DNA of 64,000 nt from Palaemon carinicauda (taxonomy: Eukaryota > Arthropoda > Malacostraca > Decapoda > Palaemonidae), in the NCBI RefSeq assembly GCF_036898095.1, contig NC_090729.1, forward strand, positions 69,420,224-69,484,223, in the 5' to 3' direction. This document shows, piece after piece, positions 23,282 to 33,127 of the stretch. The notes under the pieces were generated by a model. That model was not told the origin of the DNA. It was given only the letters and a program-made list of their open reading frames with translations, and did not search any database. The position numbers and the translations under genes are program-made. The stretch's first letter is position 1. Each line of letters begins with the position of its first letter.

Positions 23282-24803
23282 CAGTGAAACCTCTAGATAC
23301 AAAATAAATTTGTTCCGGAGTGGATTTTGTATTATGATTTTTTTCATATGATGAGGGCCGTTTTATATGTAAATCACCTAATTCTTTCCAAGCCCTACAA
23401 AACCACCACATTAAATTTTATAATTGCTATAACCACAATGAAATACAGCCAAATAAATTTGAATCATTCAATATACCTGACAAAACTGTTAATACCTGTA
23501 CATGAAGTAGTTATTAGAACATAGTGCAATAATAAATGGAAAACCCAATATGTATAGTACTGTACAGAACAATACTGTACATATAGGAAATATACAGTAC
23601 CTTATGTCCTGTACTGCACTTTTTTAATGTTACCCTTACGGTAGAGAGGTACATCTTCTATCATGCATAACCAAACCGTTTTCTTCAACGCGCATATCTT
23701 TAACTGTAGCTAATTCATTTTTCAGTAATAAAATTAATATTCATTGGTAATACATCAACAAATAACGTACCTTTTTTTACACATTCGTATTTTTAAGCTA
23801 TCCTATTGTATAAGCAAGATTCATTGATGTTCATATGTACATGTACTTACTTTGTAGAATGAATAAACTTTAATTGCTCAGTAAATAGTATTTAACTGCT
23901 ATTTATTTACCAAAATAAAAGAAAAATATATCGTTAATGTTTTGATATGCATGCAGTAGTAGCATTGTGTGTATGTACATACTGTATATACACACATACA
24001 GTACTGCTCATTGTGTTTTCTTAAGTTAAAAATGTACTTATTCATATAAAATCAATTGTAATTGAATAATCATGACATTAAATGGATAAAATATGCTAAA
24101 ATCTCTTATATATTTACCGAAATGAAAGAAAAATATATCGTTTATGTTTTGATATGCGTAGCAGCATTGTGAGTATGTACATATTGTACATATACACAAT
24201 ACAGTACTGTTCATTGTGCTTTTTTTTAATTAAAAATGTACTTATTGATATAAAATTAATTGTAAATATATAATGACATTAAAAGGAAAAAAATGTTACG
24301 ATCTGTTATCTATTTACCAAAATGAAAGAAAAATATATCACTAATGTGTTTGATAATCATAATAAGACAGTTCTGTTCATTGTGTTTTTTAATTTAAAAA
24401 TGTGCTTATCAATTTAAATTAATTGTAAAAAATATTCATGACACTAAAAGGAAAAAATTTTACGATCTGTTATTTATTTACCAAAATTAAAGAAAAATAT
24501 ATAGCTAATGTTTTGATATGCATAGTAGCATTTTGTGTATGTACATACTCTACATACACACAATACAGTACTGTGCTTTGTGTTTTTTAGCATAAAAATT
24601 TACCCATTGACATAAAATATGAGAGCAGGATATTACAGCGTAAGTAGCACAAAGTTTAAAATTATTTTTCAGTGGCCGGAGAAATCTCGTTACGTATCAT
24701 GAGGGTTTTTTGTAATACTGTATGAGGCAAATAAATCTTGGTATCTCTTTTCCTATCACAAATTTTTCGTCAACAGAAACTTTTGTATCGAGAGGTATTA
24801 CTA
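23282..24803. mobile_element. pogo/Tigger-like non-autonomous element
   Basis: Left end CAGTGAAACCTCTAGATAC at 23282 and right end GTATCGAGAGGTATTACTA ending at 24803 form an imperfect inverted repeat of about 23 bp, flanked by TA on both sides. The consensus (CAGTGAWACCTCT..ATAC) is close to the ends of the autonomous pogo element at 56304..58893. There is no transposase; the interior is AT-rich and contains a tandem array. It lies in the intron between the RING and post-RING exons. Confidence 0.7.
23904..24620. repeat. Tandem array, 4 units of ~165-207 bp
   Basis: Units start at the shared 'tatttaccaaaatgaaag'-type block near 23904, 24111, 24311 and 24475, each followed by 'aaaaatatatcg' and 'ttttgatatgc'. 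The third unit lacks about 40 bp (the 'gtatgtacatac' part). The fourth is partial. The array lies within the pogo-like element. Confidence 0.88.
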
Positions 24804-25338
24804 TATTTTACAATAATATTACCAGCTATATATCAATCACTGAGCTAATATTTATCTTAAGACACTTTCGAAAGCAACTCAACATACTGTATATCTTCAT
24901 GATTTACGCTGACAAAAACGGTTATGTTTATTTCCCTACTATATGCTACAAGGGAAATGTCAAGTATAATTTTGTCAGGGCAGTATCATCTACATCATGA
25001 ATACAGGTTAAGTAGAAAGTAGAATAAAAAAAAATTGAACAAATATGATAAAAAAATTATATTCAATTCTGGTGTATATTAGGAAGATCATATGAAGAAG
25101 CCACAGAGATGATGTGACAAGGAGCTAATAAACAGACAGATCTCTCAAATACAGAGATGACTTGGGCAAATGTGATGAGGAAAAAATTATCCTGAAAAAA
25201 CACAAGAAAATCCTAGAGAAAGGAATAAATGAAGTCCTCAACCAGTTGAGAAATCAAATCATTATGATGATGATTTGTAGCCCATACCCATTAAAGCTTC
25301 AAACCCAACACAAAACTCCACAAAATACATACAGTTAC

Positions 25339-25426
25339 CTGAGCTTTAATGACCTCCAACATCTTTTTACGTTCAGGAAGACATATGGGACAATCTGCAT
25401 CACTTTCACTATAACTTTCAAAACAG
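25339..25426 (-). CDS. VPS11: VPS11, RING finger second half
   Basis: Acceptor AG at 25428..25427, donor GTAACT at 25338..25333. The first base completes a His codon split with the upstream RING exon 35.4 kb away. It then encodes CFESYSESDADCPICLPER and ends KKMLEVIKAQ. The Cys at the start is the sixth RING ligand; the CPIC pair supplies the last two. CFESYSESDADCP is almost identical to vertebrate VPS11. Ends in phase 0. Confidence 0.95.
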
Positions 25427-25849
25427 CTGCAAAGGAAAATTTAAACAGTATAAGTTAATCTCTTCAAAATTGAATAAAAAATGAAGTTAATAGACAGACA
25501 ATAGCATATTTAATATACTCTGTAGTTCTAAGTAATCTATTATTGACAGGAAAACATCATCATTATTACTGCACAATATTACAATTAATGGGGCTAAAAC
25601 TACACTCAATGGTACAGAAGATGCACCCTATAATCCAATAATCTCAAACCATCTACACATCTGCCAACATACATGAGCTGTCCGATAATTACCCTTCATC
25701 CCACAAATGAGCTATTTGAAAGTATAAGTTTATGTAAAAGAAAAAGTCAGTTGAGGATATTAGTAGACTGTACCTGGAAAATTAATACAGTACTCTTTTA
25801 TCTATATTAACTTTCCAGTTTCAAAAGAGTCCACTGATATGACAAATTT
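25427..25849. other. Start of the 35.4-kb VPS11 intron, no gene seen
   Basis: AT-rich sequence between the RING exon and the first DIRS terminal repeat. Confidence 0.5.
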
Positions 25850-26180
25850 AGAAATAATTTATACATTTCCTAGCCATACAAACCGGAATCTCTTTACTAT
25901 GGAGATACATTTCGGCGACAGCTGAAACTAGCCGTAAAACTTTAGTGAGATGTTACTCCCCTCCACTGGTTAGCGGAGGACAGTAGGAGGTAGACCCACC
26001 AACCCGCTTACACACACAGTGGCCAGCACAGACCACTTTGCAATTGCAGGCAGGACTTTCTGGGAGTAGGTGATGGTGGGCCAGTATGTGTAAAGAGCTT
26101 CAGGATTGTATGGTTATGAAAAATACAAGGTATTTACAAATTTGTCATATTTTCCAGTACTAAATACAAACTTTTCAGCT
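25850..26180 (-). mobile_element. DIRS-A: 3' inverted terminal repeat and internal complementary region
   Basis: 25870..26090 is the reverse complement, with divergence, of 59769..59945. Next to it, 26100..26180 contains two short blocks: one complementary to the outer left end (around 'ccatacaaaccggaatc'), one complementary to the outer right end (around 'ctgaaagacttatatttgg'). This ITR plus internal complementary region layout is that of DIRS1-like elements. It places the 3' end of a minus-strand element here. Confidence 0.7.
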
Positions 26181-29100
26181 CTTTACTATGGAGACTCACG
26201 CTTAGGTGGGTGGAAGTACAAGACCAACTGGCGGGTCCCTGACCCGGGATGTGACTCTTATGCGTCGTATGAGCTGTGGAAAAGTACACCCTATCACCTC
26301 GCCGACTCCCAATGAGGGTTAATGGCCCGAGCAATAGTGCAGTGTGACAACTAAGCAATGTGACTCAACAAGGGAAGACTTCACTTATCTATGCTTTACT
26401 TACCTGGATGTTACCCGACTCCCACCTTGCTGGGAGAACAGGGATGTAAGATTATAATGCCTATACTAGGATAAACAAGAAACGATGATACCCACCTAGG
26501 GGCAGAGGAGGTCAGATTACAGAGTTCCTCAGTTTGCTCAATCCCCAAGAGAGGAGAGAATGAAAGGTGCAAAGCCAGTCCTTCATCTATCATAATAGAC
26601 TTACAGCCAGGTAACATCTTCCCTCCACCGATTGCTACTTGTCCTACTAGGGAGCTGAGATGGATGTGCTAATGCCCATGACATCATGAACTCTAGGACT
26701 ACGGTCAAGAGGAGGCGAGTTCACTTGGAGGGCTCGTTCGATGACTTTCCTAATCCAGGATGATATTGAATTCCTTGTGACCCTCCTCTTTACTTTATGT
26801 GATGGGAAACAGTCTATTGATCTGTGGTCGCACTCAAGCAGTTCACTTAAGGTATTTCCTCAGCGCCCTTACAGAGCATAATAACAGTCGATCTGGATCA
26901 TTTGTTACAGTATGGAGACTCTCAATCCGGAAGGGCCCAAATCTAGGATGCGATACAGCCGGATTTTGAGGCTTTGCAATAAACTCAGGGATGAAGTTGA
27001 GTGTCGCTTTTTATGAGGAAAGAGAATTTCGTCGAGGGGGAAATGTTAACACTATTCAGTTTAAAAGTGAGGCTTAAGACTGAGTGATAGCCTTTCACTG
27101 GCGACACTCAACTAATTTTTTCCTCCCTAAGGTATAACAACAATTCTTCTATTGTTGGAATAGTGGCACTAAGCGGAAGGATGCCCCTTCCACGACATCA
27201 ACCACAAAAGATAGTCCACTTCACTTGGAAGATTGCGATAGATGACTCTCTGAGGTATCTAGCCATTCTTCTCGCAGTTGGTTGCGGAAAACTTCATGAA
27301 GTAAAGAACTGCTGAATAACTTCCAAGCGTGAAGACGTACCAAAGCTACTTGTCTGTGGAAAATCTGAACATGTGGTTATTTGAGTAGCTTAAGAAGTGT
27401 AAGGAGTTCCCTGGGTGCCTTTCTAAGGAGATGTTGAAGGCTTAGAAACCAGTCTGCATGCTGCCACATAAGAGCTATTAAGGTCATAGTTAGGTTATGT
27501 GAAAATCAAACTTTGTTCAAAGGCCTCCTTACTAGGCAGAAGAGAGTAAACACAGACGTCTAGGTTGTTTCCCATGTGTTGAAAAGCGCCCTGCAAGAAT
27601 GCTTGAGGATCTGGTACAGGGGAGCATTACACCAGTAGTTTGTGGTTGAGAGACGTCACAAAAAGAACTGTTTTCTCAGGATTTTGTTGGCTATCTGTTG
27701 ATTCGAGGACCACTCGGTGCCAACTATACAAGTCTCCCTCCTCAGTTTGTCTGCCAAGATGGTTCTCTTGCCTGGGATGAAACTGGCTGAGAGGGTCACT
27801 GAGGGTCATCCATCAGATTATCTCCACAGCCAGATGGCAGACAAGCTGAGAAAAACTATCTCTCTGCTTGTATATGTAAGTCATCACCATAGTGTTGTTG
27901 ATAATCAGTACCAGGGAGAGTCCTGTAAAGGGCTGTTGGAAGAGTTTAAAGCTAAAAGGTTGCTTTCAGCCCAGGAGGTTTATGTGGCAGTGTTGCTCGG
28001 CTTCGGTCCAACATCCGGCGATAGTAAGGTGCAACAGGTGAGCCTCCCCCTTTCTTTTGATGCATCCGTAAGGAGCATCCATCTCAGAGAAGGAGAGAGA
28101 TCTAATCTCGAGTAGGTTGGTATCCGATACCCAACACTGCAGGTCTCTCTACTATTCCGACCCTATAGGGACTAGTAGATCCGGAGGATTTTTGTGCTAA
28201 GACCAGATTGTCTTCAGCTGCTACTGAAGTTTAAGTGTGGAGACGACTGTTGTTGGTTATTCATTTCATCTTAAACAGTTCTGTTATTTGTTTCATTTGC
28301 TCCTATCCAGTTAAGGATGGGAAGACTTTGTCTAGATAGTGTCATCTTCATCCTTAAGTGTACTAGATGTGCGTTGGTTGCAAAGAGGACTTCTCGAAAA
28401 TACCCCCCCCCCCCTCCCCCCATCTTGGCAACATTCGAGAAGTCAGTCTCGATGAAGGGAAGAGCTTCCCTAGATCCTGCTAGCATTAGCCAGTCGTCTA
28501 AGCGACAGCAGGCAATTCTGTTCTTGTGCGCTCTTGTTAACACTAGGGAAAATCCTAGTATGAGAATTTGCAGTGCTGTGGATAGGCCGAACCACAGTCC
28601 CTTGAATTGGTATGTAGTATTTTTGTTGGGTGAGAACCTTAGGTGCTTCCTTGAGGGTGGATGAATGGGCATATGGAAGTACTGTATGCTTCTTTGAGAT
28701 TCAGTGTTAGCGTGAAGTCTTTTGGTCTGAAGGCTTGTCTGACCATCAGGGCTACCTCTATCTTGAACAAGATTTGTTGAACAAATGAGAGATGTATAAC
28801 CGGTCTCCAGCCTTTAGATACCTTATCTATGAGGAAAGGGTGACTGAAGGAGGCTGGAAATTAGTGCCGGGCCTCCTGGGGCGCTCTTCTCCGGCATAGT
28901 CAAGACTTGAGTCTGGAAGGCCAGTTTCTTCACGTATCCAAATGCACGGGACTCGTTTTCACAGGATGAGAGGTTAGAGGAAGGAGTCCAACCAAGATTC
29001 AGACCCATGGGCTATCCTCTTCTGGCATACGCTCCATAAGCATCTTCCCAGAAGAGATCGCCCACTCACCTCACTAGGTGGTTGGGTGCATAACAGTGAG

Positions 29101-29690
29101 CAAGACTTGTCCACAAGATCAGGAACTGTCTCTCATTGAACTAGCATGTCCTGGAGAAAAAACTCCTGCTCATTCTTTTTCCTTTAAGAGATCGGTATGC
29201 ATCTTCATCTCTCCTACGCATGCAGACTTTGCAAGCCCGGACGTGAAGCAGGTTGCGTTGTTGCTGCGCGCTAGCGTGTAGGCAGCTCAGCAGGTTCTTC
29301 CTTGAATTGGGTTATGCTTCCACTTGCTGAAACAATAAGGCCAAAGCCCTCCTGATCATTACAAATCCTGCTGGATGTTGGAAAGTAACCTCTGCACACC
29401 CAGAGAAGGCCTTCGCTCATGACGAGTAAGGAAAAGGCTGCAGAAGACCAATTGTACCAGGAACCCTTTCAAGAGATAGTCTTCCCTTCCGAGTCATCGG
29501 AAGCTGGGACAGACTCTGGGATACCAGGTCAGCCAGCTACCCAGTAGTGCCACCAGTGCCGCTCAGGCATTGTGTCTGTTGACCAACTCCAAGAGTTGGA
29601 GGACTCAATTGATAGGAAGAAGGATGTAGGTAGTAGGTTGGCTAGGGCATCAGCCACCCACTGAGATACTACCGCTAGAGTTATGGGGTC
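26181..29690 (-). pseudogene. DIRS-A: decayed recombinase, RNase H and reverse transcriptase
   Basis: Read on the minus strand, remnants appear in DIRS order from left (3') to right (5'). A tyrosine recombinase C-terminus lies near 26640..26720 (RVHDVMG, with the HxxR arginine replaced by Met). An RNase H-like segment lies near 27880..27960 (NNTMVMTYI). Reverse transcriptase lies at 28271..28672 (MPIHPPSRKHLRFS, LWFGLSTA, LDDWLMLAG) and its upstream part near 28700..28850 (KDFTLTLNLKEAY). A C-rich run interrupts 28402..28422. Every domain is broken by stops and frameshifts. This is the most decayed of the four DIRS copies. Confidence 0.72.
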
Positions 29691-30310
29691 CTTTGACTGG
29701 CCAGACAGTACACATTGAATCCTTCTCTCTGGTTACGGCTTATTTTCCCTTTGTCGATACATACAACGAAAAGTCTGGTCTATTCTTTACAAATTCTCCT
29801 CTGTCCCTTATACACTTGACAACACGGAGATTAACAAACAATTCTTCTCTGCTCAAGGGCCCAACTTCTGCACTGTAGTTGTTCAGTGGCTACTTTCCTC
29901 TTGATAAGGGTAGGAGATACTTTTTAGCTATGGTAAGCAGCTCTTCTAGGAGAAGGACACTTCAAACTCAAACCATTGTTCTTTGGTCTTCAGTAGTACC
30001 AGACCTCTGTACCATGGTCTTCCACTGCCTTGGGGTAGAGTTCTCTTTCTTGAGGGTACAATCCAAAAGCCTATTTATCTTATTTCCCATTCTCTTGTTT
30101 TTTTTTTAAGTTTTTATAGTTTATATATGAAAGATTTATTTTAATGTTGTTACAATTCTTGAAATATATTTTAATTGTTATTTACGTCTCGTAGTTTATT
30201 TACTTCCTTATTTCCTTTCCTCACTGGGCTAGTTTCCGTGTTGGAACCCTTGGGCTTATAGCATCCTGCTTTCCCATTTGGGTTGTAGCTTAGCAAGTAA
30301 TAATAATAAT
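29691..30310 (+). repeat. Non-LTR-associated dispersed repeat, long copy with (TAA)n tail
   Basis: From 'ccttctctctggttacgg' through 'cttccactgccttgg' to the shared tail 'cactgggctagtttccgtg' and ending TAATAATAAT. Only the last 200 bp also occurs elsewhere here (13380..13520, 36900..37050 and inverted at 9460..9740). No usable frame. DIRS-B begins exactly at its (TAA)n end. Confidence 0.65.
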
Positions 30311-30490
30311 TTTTCAATATTTAACTTAGCCGGTGATTATAATAGCTGCAACTCTGTTGCTCGCCAGAAAACTCTAAGGTAAAACTCGCCAGCGATCCCT
30401 ACACAGGTTGCGGGTGTGCCCAACAGCGCCATCTGTCGTCCAGATACCCAGTACTCAATGTGAACAAAGACTCAATTTTCTCTCTGTCGT
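30311..30490 (+). repeat. DIRS-B 5' inverted terminal repeat
   Basis: Begins TTTTCAATATTTAACTTAGC and contains 'ccaacagcgccatctgtcgt'. It is the reverse complement of 36640..36810 with few differences. The outermost 30 bp differ between the two ITRs, and each has its own complement in the internal region at 36486..36585. Confidence 0.93.
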
Positions 30491-30685
30491 GCTATCGACA
30501 AGACGTACTTACTCGCTGTTGCTAAACTGGAGTTTTTTCACAACTAATTGGTGAAGTACATTATTCTAGTTTTGAGCTTTCGCTGTGCAGGGTTTCTCTT
30601 CACAAATCCTTGAACTCTTTTTGATAACGGATTCTTTGTTGATGACTTTTTGATAGTTTTTGAATTCCCCTTTGACCAATTCAAA

Positions 30686-33127
30686 ATGGCTGACCCTTCA
30701 CAAGTCCCAAAATTTAGGAAGTGCAATGCTAGGGACTGTTCAAGGTGTCTTCCGAAGGCTTCTATCGACCCTCACACTGTTTGTTCCAATTGTCGGGATA
30801 AAACCTGTCAATTGGAAGATCGGTGTGAGGAGTGCGTTGGGCTTTCGGAATTCAATTTTATCGAATTCCAAAAGTATACACGTAGGCTAGAGAGAGATAG
30901 AGTTAGGAGAAGTTCCTCTCGTTCTATCGATATTTCCTCTCCTCATGCCCCACAACCTATTCCTTCCCCTGTAGTGGTTGCTCCTAATCCCCCTCCTGGC
31001 ACTCAGGAACCTTCGATGGCTGATATGATGCGTGCCATCCAAGCTCTGGGTGAGAGAGTTGAGTCCCTTGCTAGTGACCGTAATCAGCTCATGGCGGATG
31101 TGAAGGAGCTGAAGTGCAAAAGTGCAGTGGGAAGTGATAAAGTGAGTGATAGTGTTGTGGATAGTGTTGCGCTTGAGGGTTCGTCTGTTCGTGCCTGTCG
31201 TCCTCCTAGTCCGGGACCTCTTGCAAGCTCCCAAGTCCAGGGGAGAAGCAATGTCGTACGACAAATGGGTTCGAGAGGCTTTAATCAGCGAACAGACGTT
31301 CCCTCCGTGGTATCGGGCGTATCTACCCAAGATCGCCCCTGCCTAACAAAGACGAGAGAGCCCATTTATACCTCGTCTTCGGAAGGTGTTTCTCGCAAGA
31401 AACCATGGACCAAGGTCTCACGACCGTTAAAGCGCAAGTCGGTCCCTTCCGCACAAGTCCAACGGCCCAGTTGTAGCCACTGGGTCAGTTCGGACTCGCT
31501 GCAGTCATCCGATGACTGCTCACCTCCTAAGAGAGGCAAAGCGGTACCGCTTCAGACAGTTACACCGTCTGTCGCCGCACCTGCTCCTGTAGACCCTAAG
31601 TGGTCTTTACTGCAAGACATGCAGTCTAAACTAACGTCTCTTATGCAGGACTTTCGTGCGGAGAAGGTTGCTGCCGCACCAGCTAGTGCAGCTCCTTGCC
31701 TACAACCACCCACACGATCGGTTGTGCGTCCTGTGGACGCTGAGGTAACCTTCTCACGCACACCAGTTGAGAGAGTTCCGCCACCCATGCGTTCCAGTGT
31801 GATCTGCCAGCCGCATGTTGACGTTCAGCGATGCACGGAGGCATCCGTTGACGTTCGTGAGGTTCAACAACCGTCAGAGTTGTTTTGTTTTGACGCGGTG
31901 CGTCAACATCCGCAACCCAGTGTGGTTGCCACTGCTCACCCACATCAGTTCAGACAGTCTGGAGTAGACGCTGAGCGTCCCCGCGCTGCTATGGTTGTTG
32001 CCAGCTCACAGACTGGGCAGCAGTTCCATGACGTTGCGTCCGGCTCAGTCACGCATGCACCCGTGCGACCGGACTCAGCTAACCAGCCGTTACCCACTCC
32101 GTTGCCGTTCCCTCATCAGTTATCGGATGAGGGACTTTCTGATGATGATGTTGCTGCACATGTAGATGAACCGCATTCAGAACTGGACGAGCCTAAGTCT
32201 ACGCAACCCTCTTTGGACTTTAGGAAAGTTTTGGCCCTGTTCAAAGAGATGTTTCCGGACCAGTTTGTTTCTGTGGCTCCGCGTTCTCCTCCGTCAGAGT
32301 TTGTGTTAGGCATGCCGTCAACCACTCCTGCCTTTACTAGACTCGTCCTCGCACGCTCGTCCAAGAGAGCTTTGCGGGTGATAGGAGAATGGCTGCAGTC
32401 CAAGAAGAGTTTAGGGAAGACAGCTTTTACGTTTCCCCCTGCTAGACTCTCTTCTAGATCGAGCGTCTGGTATGCCACGGGAGAAGTTCTCGGCTTGGGA
32501 GTTCCTGCCTCTGCCCAGGGCGACTTCTCAAGTCTTGTAGACTCTCCCCGCCGCCTTGCCATGAGACGCTCAAAGATATGCTGGTCATCTTCGGACCTGG
32601 ACCACCTTTTGAAAGGTATCTTTAGAGCCTTCGAAGTTTTTAACTTCTTAGACTGGTGTCTAGGAGCTCTAAGCAGAAAGATCTCTCCGACAGAGAAGGA
32701 GACATCCTTGCTCATTATGTCCTGCATGGACAAGGCCGTACGTGATGGGTCTAATGAGCTTGCTGCATCATTTGTGTCCGGAGTCCTTAAGAAGCGTGAA
32801 AACCTATGCTCATTCCTTTCAGCTGGAGTTACACCGTGCCAGAGATCCGAACTTCTGTTTGCTCCTCTTTCCAAGTGCCTTTTTCCAGAAGACCTGATTA
32901 AGGAAATTGCCGCTTCTTTGATACAGAAGGACACTCACGATCTTGTTGCGTCCTCAGCTCGCAAAGCCACCCCTTTGCCTACCTTGTCAGCTAGACCAAG
33001 GATGGACACTCCAGCGTCCCGTTTTATTCCGCCCTTTCGTGGCAGAGCCTCCAGCAGAGGAGGTGCTCGTGCCGAAGGGAAACGAGGTAAGAAGAAAGGA
33101 ACCAAATCCTTTAAGGGCAGAGTCTGA
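30686..33127 (+). CDS. DIRS-B gag-like protein
   Basis: 813 codons from an ATG in good context (aaaATGG) to TGA; an upstream in-frame ATG at 30650 is less likely. Residues 12-55 form a Cys-rich module with CRDxxC spacing: HTVCSNCRDKTC followed by RCEECVG. The same HTxCxxCRDxxC core recurs in the gag of DIRS-C. A basic, serine/proline-rich linker follows, then a polar variable region. From about residue 510 comes a more conserved globular part (around KVLALFKEMFPDQF, SLLIMSCMDKAVRDGS) that ends in a basic GRASSRGGARAEGKRG tail suited to nucleic-acid binding. Inferred role: structural or RNA-binding gag. The last 185 nt overlap the RT frame. Confidence 0.88.
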   Translation: MADPSQVPKFRKCNARDCSRCLPKASIDPHTVCSNCRDKTCQLEDRCEECVGLSEFNFIEFQKYTRRLERDRVRRSSSRSIDISSPHAPQPIPSPVVVAPNPPPGTQEPSMADMMRAIQALGERVESLASDRNQLMADVKELKCKSAVGSDKVSDSVVDSVALEGSSVRACRPPSPGPLASSQVQGRSNVVRQMGSRGFNQRTDVPSVVSGVSTQDRPCLTKTREPIYTSSSEGVSRKKPWTKVSRPLKRKSVPSAQVQRPSCSHWVSSDSLQSSDDCSPPKRGKAVPLQTVTPSVAAPAPVDPKWSLLQDMQSKLTSLMQDFRAEKVAAAPASAAPCLQPPTRSVVRPVDAEVTFSRTPVERVPPPMRSSVICQPHVDVQRCTEASVDVREVQQPSELFCFDAVRQHPQPSVVATAHPHQFRQSGVDAERPRAAMVVASSQTGQQFHDVASGSVTHAPVRPDSANQPLPTPLPFPHQLSDEGLSDDDVAAHVDEPHSELDEPKSTQPSLDFRKVLALFKEMFPDQFVSVAPRSPPSEFVLGMPSTTPAFTRLVLARSSKRALRVIGEWLQSKKSLGKTAFTFPPARLSSRSSVWYATGEVLGLGVPASAQGDFSSLVDSPRRLAMRRSKICWSSSDLDHLLKGIFRAFEVFNFLDWCLGALSRKISPTEKETSLLIMSCMDKAVRDGSNELAASFVSGVLKKRENLCSFLSAGVTPCQRSELLFAPLSKCLFPEDLIKEIAASLIQKDTHDLVASSARKATPLPTLSARPRMDTPASRFIPPFRGRASSRGGARAEGKRGKKKGTKSFKGRV

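Noticed and set aside
28317..28664. 115-codon plus-strand frame
   Set aside because: It is the reverse of the DIRS-A reverse transcriptase, readable on the minus strand with FGLSTA and LDDWL.
32116..32934. 272-codon open frame on the minus strand
   Set aside because: It lies wholly antisense to the well-supported DIRS-B gag and has no recognisable domain.
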